A stretch of DNA of 64,000 bases. Source: Pandoraea pnomenusa (GTDB lineage Bacteria; Pseudomonadota; Gammaproteobacteria; Burkholderiales; Burkholderiaceae). The DNA lies in contig NZ_CP009553.3 in assembly GCF_000767615.3 (NCBI RefSeq), positions 4,340,001 through 4,404,000 of the forward strand. Direction: 5' to 3'. Positions within the stretch are counted from its first letter, which is position 1. Every line of letters begins with the position of its first letter. A program made the position numbers and the translations under genes. The notes beneath the pieces were generated by a model. It saw only the letters and a program-made list of their open reading frames with translations, was not told the origin of the DNA and ran no database searches. Positions 17,664 through 26,600 of the stretch are shown here, in pieces.

Positions 17664-18507
17664 TCAAGTCGACCCGGGTAAAAACACCAATTTTCGAGCG
17701 AATTCGGCCGGCACCAGCTCTTGGAGAGCTGAGTGAGGCCCACTTTCGTTGTAGTTCCCGCGCCATGCCTCGATAGTCGCTTTCGCTTCGTCCAGCGTCT
17801 CGAACCAATGCAAGTTCAAACACTCATCACGGAATGATCCGTTAAACGTCTCAATGTGGCAATTGTCCGTGGGCTTTCCCGGGCGACTGAAATCGATTTT
17901 CGACTTGTGGTGATATGCCCTCATGTCGAGCAATCGCCCGGAAAACTCACTGCCGTTGTCTACGAAAATATGCCGAGGAGCGCCGCGTCTGGCCGCGATA
18001 CGATTGAGCGCCGACACCACATGCTCTGCCCTCAACCGTTGACCAACTTCGATGGCCAGGGCTTCTTTCGTGAATACATCGACAACTGTCAGCGCGCGAA
18101 ACTTCGAGCCATCCGCGAGTTGATCGGCGACGAAATCCATACTTCAGGCATCATTCGGTTTGCTCTGCACGATTTTCTGCACGCGCGTGACGACCATCTT
18201 GCGACGCTTGGGCAGCTTCGATCGTAATTGCAATTGCTCTTCGCAATACAGCCGGTATGCTTGATCCCTGCCCAACTGCCAGCCTTCACGCCGTTAGCAG
18301 TACATGCACGCGCCGATAGCCATAGCGCACCCGCGTATAGGCAATTTCGCGCATGCGGGCACGAAGCTCGGGCCGAGGATCTTTCACGCTTTGGTAGTAC
18401 TGCGTGCTGCGAGGTTGCTTCACCAAACGACAGGCCCGCCTCATCGTCAATCCGTAGTGGCTTATCACGTAATCCACCACGTCTTTCCTCAGCGCGGGTC
18501 GGGCCGC
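17664..18507 (-). pseudogene. IS3-family OrfB, inactivated
   Basis: Compared with the intact 280-aa OrfB at 22443, this copy has an inserted A in the codon run CTGCTAACGGCG (about 18297), shifting the frame after ...YRRVHVLL. It also has a nonsense change where the intact copy has W in DAWSMDF (about 18144). The DDE residues survive in the downstream frame (VDNGSEFSG, NGSFRDECL), but no full product can be made. Confidence 0.9.
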
Positions 18508-18767
18508 TTTTTTGAGGCAACGTCCTGCAGAATGGCCTTGTCCAGGCTTAGCTCGGCCACTAGCTTCTTGAGCCGTGCGTTCTCGTCTTGCAACTGTTTG
18601 AGCTCACGCACCTGATCCGACTGCATACCGGCATATTGCTTCTTCCTGCGATAAAACGTCTGCTCCGAAATACCGACGTGACGGGTAAGATCGGCCACCG
18701 GCATACCCAACTCGGCCTGCTTCAGTACCACCACAATCTGCTCGACTGAAAGGCGCTTGCGTTTCAT
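18489..18767 (-). CDS. IS3-family transposase OrfA (copy 1)
   Basis: The 92-aa helix-turn-helix and coiled-coil protein (MKRKRLSVEQIVVVLKQAEL...) differs from the other copy at only a few positions. It has AGGAGG before the ATG. It can still be made but lacks a functional OrfB in cis. Confidence 0.88.
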   Translation of the reverse strand: MKRKRLSVEQIVVVLKQAELGMPVADLTRHVGISEQTFYRRKKQYAGMQSDQVRELKQLQDENARLKKLVAELSLDKAILQDVASKKRPDPR

Positions 18768-18848
18768 AGCAAACTCCTCCTTTTTCCAAGGGTAAAGTTT
18801 GCCGAAAAACTAACGTCCCAGGTGGTCCAGATTTCTCATTGCAGATCA

Positions 18849-19716
18849 CAATGCCTTCGCCACCGAGCCGGCATCAGGGCTCGTCGAGAATGACCAGCCG
18901 ACAACGCGGCGAGTGAAAAGGTCCAACACCACGGCTAAACAATGCCGGCGCCCCTGCGCCCATAAGTACGTGATGTCGCCGCACCAGACTTGATTCGGCG
19001 CCGCCACATCGAACTCGCGATTCAGGATGATCGGAATGTCGATGCGCTCCACCGTAGCGCGCTTGTATGCGTGGTTGCCAGGTTGCTTGCATATCAAGCC
19101 GAGCTCGTCCATCTGAGGGCTGACCTTAAAGCGCCCAATCGTCGCGCCTTGCTCGCGCAGCATGCCCATGATGCTGCGGCTGCCTGCCGAACTTCGGCTT
19201 TCGGCAAACAGCTCCTGCACGCGACTGCGCAGTGCGATTCGTGTCGCGTCAACTCGCTCTCGACGATGTCTGTATGCGTAAAAGCACGACCGAGCTATAT
19301 CGAACAACTCACACAACATAGCTACCGGCACGCCGTGGCCGACCTGGTCGATTATTTCGTAGGTTCTATCCGTTCCGACATCAGTAGCGCAGTAGCGTTT
19401 CTTAAATTGCTCCTCTCCCTCTCGAGGCGTTCCCGCGCGTCCAGCTCCCGGATCCGCTGCTGCTCTGGCGTCATTACTGGATTCTGAGGATGCCTTGGCG
19501 TTCCTGGTGCAGTTGTTGAACCCAACGGCGCAGAACCGACTCCGCAACCCGACCGACCGGCTGGCATCGACGTGGCTATAGCTCTGGTCGAGAACCAGAG
19601 ACGCAGCACTGCGCTTGAACTCAGGGGAAAACGTACGACGTTGCTTGCTCATCAGACACCTCTTCGTGGCGAGTATTCTCGTCTTAATTGGTGTCCGGGG
19701 AGATTAGACCTCTACA
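18849..19716 (-). pseudogene. Truncated, decayed IS3-family element
   Basis: A second type of IS3 transposase (MSKQRRTFSPEFKRSAASLV from 19652) is fused by frame changes to an OrfB part containing AAPNQVWCGDITYLWAQG. It stops where IS copy 1 begins (18848), losing the DDE second half. The linker between the two parts is scrambled relative to intact relatives. The outer end is near 19692-19716, but no partner end exists. It was inactivated by the later IS insertion. Confidence 0.8.
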
Positions 19717-19749
19717 GTCGACGATGCTTTAGCTTTGCCGATTCCCAGT

Positions 19750-20043
19750 TCACAGTACCCGCTCGACCTTCCCGTAGCCGACCAGTCGGTCGAGCTCGAG
19801 TACCTCGAACGAATCGCCGGGCTTCACCGCATCCTTGAAATACTCCCAACTTGGAAAGCTAATCCGCGTCTCTAGCGTTTCTCCAGGATAGTGAAGATGA
19901 TCATTCTCATACGTATGCACTCCACTCACCAAGAAATCAACCGATGCGAATTTATGGTGAGGGGAGTACCCGGATCTCACCCCCTTCTCCTTCGGTTCGT
20001 CAACGTCATCCGCGATGTGGATCGTCGCAATAATGTGGTGCAA
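19750..20043 (-). CDS. Orphan CDI immunity protein, small unknown
   Basis: I place the start at the TTG at 20043, because a perfect AGGAGG (20050-20055) lies six bases upstream. The frame continues artificially to 20070. The 97-aa product ends GDSFEVLELDRLVGYGKVERVL and contains SGVHTYENDHLHYPGETLET, which looks like a small beta-barrel of the EF-Tu domain-II kind. It follows the 27-codon tail of an orphan toxin whose stop codon overlaps this AGGAGG. The position argues for an immunity role, but no family is certain. Confidence 0.6.
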   Translation of the reverse strand: MHHIIATIHIADDVDEPKEKGVRSGYSPHHKFASVDFLVSGVHTYENDHLHYPGETLETRISFPSWEYFKDAVKPGDSFEVLELDRLVGYGKVERVL

Positions 20044-20053
20044 AATAACCCTC

Positions 20054-20136
20054 CTAAAATGCATGACCAACGTTCTTCAAAGCGGAATTAAACAGATTCA
20101 ATCCCGACTGTCCATTTATGGTAAGAACACCATTTT
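20054..20136 (-). pseudogene. C-terminal remnant of an orphan toxin
   Basis: About 27 codons (NGVLTINGQSGLNLFNSALK, then NVGHAF, stop) run from the IS end at 20137 to TAG at 20054-20056. The stop overlaps the Shine-Dalgarno of the immunity gene. Everything upstream was removed by the IS. It is inactive but marks this as a CDI module. Confidence 0.5.
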
Positions 20137-20170
20137 TGAACCGCACCGGGAATCGTGGAGGCTGGTTGGT

Positions 20171-21025
20171 TTAAGTTAATGCGGACACGTCAGCGGCATT
20201 TCTGAGTTGCCTGTAGTAGTTTGCCTCAGCTTCAGCAGGCGGGATATAGCCGAGCGGTTCCATCAGCCGATGATGGTTGTACCAGGCGACCCATTCCAGC
20301 GTTGCCAGTTCGACGGATTCCCTCGTTTTCCAAGGGGCGCGCCGATGAATCAGTTCCGTCTTGTACAGGCCGTTGATCGTCTCGGCCAGCGCATTGTCGT
20401 AGCTGTCGCCCCGGCTGCCGACCGATGGCTCAATGCCCGCTTCGGCAAGTCGCTCGGTGTACCGAATGGAAACATATTGCGATCCCCTGTCGGAGTGATG
20501 GATCAGCGTCCCGTCGCCGCCCGGTTGGCGGGCATACAGCGCCTGTTCAAGCGCATCGAGTACGAAGTCGGTGCGCATCGTCCGACTCACCCGCCAGCCA
20601 ACGATGCGCCGCGCAAACACGTCGATGACGAACGCCACGTACAGCCAGCCCTGCCACGTCGAAACGTAGGTGAAATCGCAAACCCAAAGCTGATTCGGCC
20701 GGTCGGCCGTAAATTGGCGATTGACCCGGTCCAGCGCGCGAGGTGCCGAGACATCTGGAATCGTCGTGCGAACCCGTTTGCCGCGAACCGCGCCTTGCAA
20801 TCCCAGCCGCTGCATCAATCTCTCGACCGTGCAGCGGGCCACACGAATTTGCTCCCGGTTCATCTGCCTCCAGACCTTGTCTGCGCCGTAGACCCGCATG
20901 TTGGCGTGCCAGACACGCTGGATTTCCGGGCACAGCACGTCATCACGCTTGACTCGGGCGCAGCGCTTCGATGGATCGCGAAGCTGGGCAGCATGGCGCC
21001 AGTAACCCGACGGGGCAATCCGCAA
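20171..21025 (-). CDS. IS3-family transposase OrfB
   Basis: The first ATG gives 284 aa. However, the coding frame clearly continues upstream ([19 protein letters not shown]...) to overlap orfA, so the natural product is an OrfAB fusion made by -1 frameshifting. DDE residues lie in LWVCDFTYV, IHHSDRGSQYVS and NALAETINGLYKTE. No disabling change is seen. Confidence 0.9.
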   Translation of the reverse strand: MRIAPSGYWRHAAQLRDPSKRCARVKRDDVLCPEIQRVWHANMRVYGADKVWRQMNREQIRVARCTVERLMQRLGLQGAVRGKRVRTTIPDVSAPRALDRVNRQFTADRPNQLWVCDFTYVSTWQGWLYVAFVIDVFARRIVGWRVSRTMRTDFVLDALEQALYARQPGGDGTLIHHSDRGSQYVSIRYTERLAEAGIEPSVGSRGDSYDNALAETINGLYKTELIHRRAPWKTRESVELATLEWVAWYNHHRLMEPLGYIPPAEAEANYYRQLRNAADVSALT

Positions 21026-21081
21026 GACCTTGCAGATCGACTCGACCCCGAAGATGTCGCGATGCTGATCGATGAAGGCTT

Positions 21082-21408
21082 TCAGGACTTGATACGGCGG
21101 TCGAGTTCCGCCTGGGCGAAAAACGCGCTGGCCAGTTTGAGAATCTCGTTGGTCTTGCGCAATTCCTTGTTCTCGCGCTCCAGTGTTTTCAGGCGCTCGC
21201 GTTCGCTCGTGGTCAGGCCGGCACGTTCGCCGTTATCGATCTCGTCGCGCTTGACCCAATCGTTCAGTGTTTGCGGCGTGCAGCCGATCATCGGCGCAAT
21301 CGATTCGACTGCCGCCCACATCGAAGGATGCTCGCTACGCTGCTCGCGTACTAGGCGCACTGCGCGCTCTCGGACTTCCGGGGAAAACTTGCTTGGCTTC
21401 TTGTTCAT
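21082..21408 (-). CDS. IS3-family transposase OrfA
   Basis: The 108-aa protein ([20 protein letters not shown]...) has a helix-turn-helix and a C-terminal coiled coil ([20 protein letters not shown]). GAGAATGGAGCC precedes the ATG. Confidence 0.9.
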   Translation of the reverse strand: MNKKPSKFSPEVRERAVRLVREQRSEHPSMWAAVESIAPMIGCTPQTLNDWVKRDEIDNGERAGLTTSERERLKTLERENKELRKTNEILKLASAFFAQAELDRRIKS

Positions 21409-21518
21409 GGCTCCATTCTCTCAAGAGTTGGAGCCTCCACAAAATCCGGTGCGGTTCAAGCTTGCTTTCGAGGGCTCGACGTGTCGAACCCTGCTGCGCC
21501 GTTTGTGGCAACGAATTC

Positions 21519-21911
21519 TTAAGACACGACAAGCCGTCCATCCTCCCTAACCCATATCAATCCGGGCAGTTCATAAAAGTAGTACGTCAATTCAATATCG
21601 TTTTGATCATTAGCCTCCTCGGGCCACCGACCCCGTACGTAGCTCATGATCTCGGACACTGGGGCACTCCATCGCGCTTCCGGGTCCTCCACCGTAAGCT
21701 TCGGCTTAGGGTTAGCCGGTGAGACATAGCAATCGGCTCCTGGAGCAATGAACATCACCCTGCCCTCGCGAAGCAATTTTTCGAGAAGCATGAAGAAGAA
21801 TTCCTTCTTCTCCAGAAAGGACCCACCGGGATTCCAACCGCACACGGCGCTGAAGAGCCCTGAAATCCAGAGCCCAAAGGCATCTCGAACGATTTCGCTC
21901 TCATGATCCAT
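21519..21911 (-). CDS. Orphan CDI immunity protein, DUF596-like
   Basis: The 130-aa protein begins MDHESEIVRDAFGLW seven bases after the stop of a toxin remnant. The pattern KKEFFFMLLEKLLREGRVMF followed by an acidic region and a C-terminal PGLIWVREDGRLV resembles DUF596 proteins, which accompany CDI toxins. The family call is from memory of the motif. The gene position is direct evidence of a toxin/immunity pair. Confidence 0.62.
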   Translation of the reverse strand: MDHESEIVRDAFGLWISGLFSAVCGWNPGGSFLEKKEFFFMLLEKLLREGRVMFIAPGADCYVSPANPKPKLTVEDPEARWSAPVSEIMSYVRGRWPEEANDQNDIELTYYFYELPGLIWVREDGRLVVS

Positions 21912-21918
21912 TTTCGTT

Positions 21919-22101
21919 TTACCTCAGGAACTTGATTTCCGGATTGTAGGTCTTTCCGACAGCACCGCCCGGAACATCAATAGTCCACGCCGCCCCAGTT
22001 TGTGCGGATGAGCCAGCGAAATCTCGCAGAGTAAAATTGCCCTGCGGCGTCTTCACCACGTAGATCGTTCCTTGGCCCGGAATAGTCCGAGCAGCAGGCA
22101 T
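21919..22101 (-). pseudogene. C-terminal remnant of an orphan CdiA toxin
   Basis: About 59 codons (ARTIPGQGTIYVVKTPQGNF, TLRDFAGSSAQTGAAWTIDV, then NPEIKFLR, stop) survive between the IS end at 22102 and the DUF596-like gene. The FTLRDF..SS..TG..WTID motif is a common ending of FHA/CdiA-type toxin tips. An ATG happens to sit at the IS junction, but without the upstream part the domain is incomplete. Confidence 0.65.
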
Positions 22102-22182
22102 TGATCTGCAATGAGAATTCTGGGCCACCTGGGCCGTTAGTTTTTCGGCAAACTTTACCCTTGGAAAAAGGAGGAGTTTGCT

Positions 22183-22461
22183 ATGAAACGCAAGCGCTTT
22201 TCAGTCGAGCAGATTGTGGCGGTACTGAAGCAGGCCGAGTTGGGAATGCCGGTGGCCGATCTCATCCGTCACGTCGGTATTTCGGAGCAGACGTTTTATC
22301 GCTGGAAGAAGCAATATGCCGGTATGCAGTCAGACCAGGTACGTGAGCTCAAACAGTTGCAAGACGAGAACGCACGGCTCAAGAAGCTAGTGGCCGAGCT
22401 AAGCCTGGACAAGGCCATTCTGCAGGATGTTGCTTCAAAAAAGTGGCCCGGCCCGCGCTGA
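22183..22461 (+). CDS. IS3-family transposase OrfA (copy 2)
   Basis: The 92-aa OrfA (MKRKRFSVEQIVAVLKQAEL...) has a helix-turn-helix around residues 15-45 and a leucine-rich coiled coil (ELKQLQDENARLKKLVAEL). AGGAGG precedes the ATG. It overlaps orfB by 19 bases. Confidence 0.93.
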   Translation: MKRKRFSVEQIVAVLKQAELGMPVADLIRHVGISEQTFYRWKKQYAGMQSDQVRELKQLQDENARLKKLVAELSLDKAILQDVASKKWPGPR

Positions 22462-23285
22462 GGAAAGACGTGGTGGATTACGTGATAAGCCACTATGGAT
22501 TGACGATGAGGCGGGCCTGTCGTTTGGTGAAGCAACCTCGCAGCACGCAGTACTACCAAAGCGTGAAAGATCCTCGGCCCGAGCTTCGTGCCCGCATGCG
22601 CGAAATTGCCTATACGCGGGTGCGCTATGGCTATCGGCGCGTGCATGTACTGCTACGGCGTGAAGGCTGGCAGTTGGGCAGGGATCAAGCATACCGGCTG
22701 TATTGCGAAGAGCAATTGCAATTGCGATCGAAACTGCCCAAGCGCCGCAAGATGGTCGTCACGCGCGTGCAGAAAATCGTGCCGAGCAAACCGAATGATG
22801 CCTGGAGTATGGATTTCGTCGCCGATCAACTCGCAGATGGCTCGAAGTTTCGCATGCTGACAGTTGTCGATGTATTCACGAAAGAAGCCCTGGCCATCGA
22901 AGTTGGTCAACGGTTGAGGGGAGAGCATGTGGTGTCGGCGCTCAATCGAATCGCGGCCAGACGCGGCGCTCCTCGGCATATTTTCGTAGACAACGGCAGT
23001 GAGTTTTCCGGGCGACTGCTCGACATGTGGGCATATCACCACAAGTCGAAAATCGATTTCAGCCGCCCAGGAAAGCCCACGGACAATTGCCACATTGAGA
23101 CGTTTAACGGATCATTCCGTGACGAGTGTTTGAACTTGCATTGGTTCGAGACGCTGGACGAAGCGAAGGCGACTATCGAGGCATGGCGCGCGGACTACAA
23201 CGAGAGTCGGCCTCACTCAGCTCTCAAAGAGCTGGCGCCGGCCGATTTCGCCCGCCAATTGGTGGGTTTACCCGGGCCGACTTGA
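22443..23285 (+). CDS. IS3-family transposase OrfB (copy 2)
   Basis: The 280-aa integrase-core protein is intact. DDE residues sit in AWSMDFVAD, FVDNGSEFSG and NGSFRDECL. It is the likely source of transposition activity for both copies of this element in the window. Confidence 0.93.
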   Translation: MARPALRKDVVDYVISHYGLTMRRACRLVKQPRSTQYYQSVKDPRPELRARMREIAYTRVRYGYRRVHVLLRREGWQLGRDQAYRLYCEEQLQLRSKLPKRRKMVVTRVQKIVPSKPNDAWSMDFVADQLADGSKFRMLTVVDVFTKEALAIEVGQRLRGEHVVSALNRIAARRGAPRHIFVDNGSEFSGRLLDMWAYHHKSKIDFSRPGKPTDNCHIETFNGSFRDECLNLHWFETLDEAKATIEAWRADYNESRPHSALKELAPADFARQLVGLPGPT

Positions 23286-23291
23286 CCCGAT

Positions 23292-23389
23292 ACGCCGAAA
23301 AACTCGCTCTGGATTTGGCACAGAAAACCCAAGCGGATCAACGCCGAAAAACTCGCTCTGGATTTGGCACAGAAAACCCAAGCGGATCA
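23292..23389. repeat. 49-bp exact tandem duplication at an IS end
   Basis: The 49 bases 23292-23340 are repeated exactly at 23341-23389. The unit covers the last bases of the IS including its GCGGATCA terminus, so the element has two right ends in tandem. The inverted copy at 17609 has only one. Confidence 0.95.
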
Positions 23390-23419
23390 AGATCAAAGCT
23401 CCCTCCTTGAATCGTTGAG

Positions 23420-23659
23420 TTAATGGGGAGGATCCAACACAAGGCTTGCATCCACCCCGCCGCCTCTTGCTTTCTCAATACACCTTAGCCAATCGTTCCA
23501 AGCGGCGGGGTCAGCGGTTGTCCCGTCTGCGAGCAGACTCAGATCACCTAACAATGACCCGAGTTCGTCAGATTGGGTTCTTTCGTATAGCTCGACCAGG
23601 AATTCATACATCGCCAGATACGCTACTTTGATAGTGACAACATCCGTTTGAATATTCAC
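23420..23659 (-). CDS. cdiI: CDI immunity protein of the live cdiA
   Basis: The 79-aa acidic protein starts with GTG at 23659, whose GTGA overlaps the cdiA stop (translational coupling). The core YERTQSDELGSLLGDLSLLA plus ADPAAWNDWLRCIEKA matches a frequent small immunity family paired with toxin tips ending in an H-x2-R..GHL domain. It would bind the toxin tip in the cytoplasm and protect the producer from siblings. It is the only immunity gene here adjacent to a complete TPS exoprotein. Confidence 0.8.
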   Translation of the reverse strand: MNIQTDVVTIKVAYLAMYEFLVELYERTQSDELGSLLGDLSLLADGTTADPAAWNDWLRCIEKARGGGVDASLVLDPPH

Positions 23660-26600
23660 TTTATTGCCTTCGATAGTCCAGTCACGGGATTAAAGATCTT
23701 TGGGGTTGCATTCAGGCCACCGTTCTGAACAACTCCATTTCGAACACTACCCCAGAGTTGAGTTCCATCCGACAAAATTTGGGCGAACCACTGGTTTCCA
23801 AATCTATCAGTACCGAGGAGGTTCGCTGGATTATTAACCAGATTTACTAGCGTTCGCCGATTCTCAGGCGTGTTAGACAAATGACCTGTTTCCTCACGAA
23901 AGATGTGAGACAACTGTGAAGAGTTTGACGGCAGGTTGTTGTTCCTGGCGTTACCACTGTCTTCGTCGTTACCGCTTGAGAACGTCCAACCGCTTGGTGG
24001 CGCACCTCCAGCGACAGTCGGAGGTGCAATAACGCATCCTCCGCCCCCTGGTGAGAGGACGCACACGGCCGGCGGTGGAGTCACCACCCTCCCCCCTGCC
24101 GCTGGGGGAATGCGATCGTTTTCCTGCACCAGCGGATTCGCATCTGCTGGAGGCGTCTCACCGGACTGCTGACGTTGCGCGAGCAAGAACTGGCGTACCA
24201 ACCATTCGCGTAAATCCGATCGGCCGTTCAGAAGCGAAACAAGAACACCGGACAATTTCGAGGCTAGCCCGGCACTCCCCGGATGCTCTTCCGCATTATT
24301 TACCGCCTCATTCTGCGCCCAGAATACACCTGCATTTGGATCGGCACCGGCGAGTCCCGCTCCAAATGCGCCTGCTAGCCCCGCGAGTGTAGTCAATGCG
24401 GATCGCTGGGCGACGTCCAACGGCTGATCACCGTTTCCTAAGGCGCGGATCAAATCCGATATCAGCGCCGCACTAACACTCGCCCCAATAGCCCCCCCGA
24501 CACAATCGCTTCCCGACGCCGCCGTACCGGCGCATCCTAAGGCAGCATGAGTTGCCACATAGGCCAGGCCTCCCGACAATCCGTTGCCAAACTTGCCGGC
24601 ATCATTCAACTCGCCAATCTGGAACGCCAATGCCGCGCCGAGATTATTAATACCACTCGCCTTCAATGCATCAAGGAAGCTCCCCCCTTGAATCGTTGAC
24701 TGCACCCCCGCCTGAATGGCTGACTGCGCCAATATGGCCACGCCCTGCGAGAGCAGCTTGTCGGCGGTAGTCGCAACCGCATTGCTTGCCGTTCCCGCCA
24801 CATAGCTAGGATTGACCCCAGCCAAGCTGCTTAGGCTGTTGCCCGCGCCACCCACATCGACAAATCCCAGGCCGTACTCGTTCGAGTAGGTGATGCCGTT
24901 GAGCAAGCCCGCCGTAATCGCACTGGACATCCCGCTTGTCATCACCGAACCGAAATCGATCGATCCCGTCATCACCAACTGCGAGAACGCCGAGCTCGTC
25001 ATCGCCGTCATCGCTGCGCTCAACGCAATGTTGCCCAGACCCGCTCCTATCGCAACGCCTTCAGCGGTCGTCCCGGCCGCTGCCATGAGCGTCGCAGTGC
25101 CTGCCGTGGCTCCGGCCATGTTCCCGATCAGTGCCGAGAACATCGGCCCCGCCACCATCGAGAGCGCAACTGCTGAGACAATCATCCCAACCTGCTGGAT
25201 GCCAAAGTCACCGCCCTGCTTCACGAAGTCCGTGTGCAGGTCGTTCTTCAGTGTCTGTTGCAGGAAGTTCGCACCCAACTGTGCCGATACACCCGCAATG
25301 AATGCTTGCGTCGCGGCTTGGTCGACTTGGCCGTTCGGGTCCAAGAGTTGGAGTGCGCCGCCGATCTGGTTGAACTGGTCGACGTTCAGCGTCAGCCCAC
25401 CCGCCGCTGCGCTCATGAAGCCGCCCGGCTGCACCATCGTGCCGGTCGTCTTCAGGTAACCCGCGTCCTTGATGTAGCTCCAGAGCTCGCCGACGTCCAC
25501 CACGTTCGCGCGGTTCGTCAGCGTGCCCGTGTTCACCGTCAGCGTCCCGCCGGAGGTGATCGAGCCTGTGTTCAGAACGCTGCCACCCGTCGCCGTGCTG
25601 CCGAAGTTCAGCGACAGGTCGTTACTTGCCAGAATCTGCCCGCCCGCCGACAGCGCCGTGAAGTTCTCCGGCAAGTACACCTGCGGCATCAGCGCCGTCA
25701 CCGTCGGGCACTTTGCGTTGCCCGTTGCAGCACATCCCGGCTCCGGCACCGTCTGCTCGACATACCACAGCATCGGTTGCGACAAACCTGCAACTTGCTC
25801 AGGCGTCAGGGCCTGACCCAATTGGATGTTGTTCGCTTTCGCGTACTCCACCGCGTTGCCGTATAGCACCAGCTTCTGCTGGTCGTTGACGGTAAGTTGC
25901 GACGTGCTGTCCGTCGACAACCCATTGATAAAGCTCGCCTTGCCCGTTTGCATCAGGGCGGCTTGCTGGAGTTGGATTGCTTCTTGTTGCGGTGAGAAGT
26001 AGAACGTCGTCGTGCCCGGTTGCAGCGACGCGGGTAAGTTCGAGATCAGCACTTGCGGCGAAACCGGATCGAGCGTTGCGCCCAGTCCACCGACGACATA
26101 GCTCGGGCCGTTCTGCTGGCCGGTGGCTCCCGTCAGGATCGACGAAACCGCGCCGCCCAGGCTCGCGGGGATCGTCAGATTCAGACCACCGTTCGCCGGC
26201 GCCAGGCTGATCACTTGCGGTGCGTTGCCGACTTGCGGCGTGTACGTGTTCGCTGTCGTGATGCCATTCACGAGACTCGTGCCCGTGAGCGACACCGACT
26301 GTCCCACCACGTTACCGACGTTGACGATCTGACCGCCTGACGTCACCGTCAGGTTCGGAGCCTGAATCGTCGCCGCGATGTTGCCCACCGGCGTCGGCGG
26401 GTTAATGACACCGCCTACGCTCGTATAAGCATCCCCATACAGCGACGTACACTCCGCAGCACTGCCGCAGCTCCACACATCGTGACGCTTGTCCGACTCG
26501 AACATGCCCGTCTCTTGCACCCAGTGCGAGTGCCAGTAGGCATTAAGCGTCTGTGCGCTGTTGACCACCGGACCGCTGACGTTGATCGTCGCGTTAAGCC

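Larger units (their letters stand above)
17609..18848. mobile_element. IS3-family element, copy 1 (minus orientation, defective)
   Basis: This 1,240-bp element is nearly identical to the copy at 22102-23340 but inverted. The ends read TGATCTGCAATGAGAA at the orfA side and TGATCCCCTTGGGTTTTCTG at the orfB side. OrfA is intact. OrfB carries an extra A and a TGG-to-TGA change. No matching 4-bp target duplications flank it. With copy 2 it brackets 18849-22101 in inverted orientation. Confidence 0.88.
20137..21456. mobile_element. IS3-family insertion sequence (minus orientation)
   Basis: This element of about 1,320 bp has 27-bp imperfect inverted ends: TGAACCGCACCGGGAATCGT at the left (20137) and TGAACCGCACCGGATTTTGT read leftward from 21456, both followed by GGAGGCT. 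OrfA and OrfB overlap in different frames, as for frameshift-expressed IS3 transposases. It cut an orphan toxin gene, leaving 27 codons. Confidence 0.87.
22102..23340. mobile_element. IS3-family element, copy 2 (plus orientation, intact)
   Basis: This 1,239-bp element has ends TGATCTGCAATGAGAATTCT (left) and TGATCCGCTTGGGTTTTCTG (right, read inward), with both open frames intact. The last 49 bp, including the right terminal repeat, are duplicated in tandem (23341-23389). It lies between the live cdiI and the first orphan module. Confidence 0.9.

Noticed and set aside
17602..17743. N-terminal extension of the FHDS-type immunity frame
   Set aside because: The extension reads into the terminal repeat and orfB end of IS copy 1. 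The natural start is after the IS boundary.
20207..21550. 447-codon plus-strand frame across an IS
   Set aside because: It is antisense to the intact OrfA/OrfB of the IS3-family element at 20137-21456.
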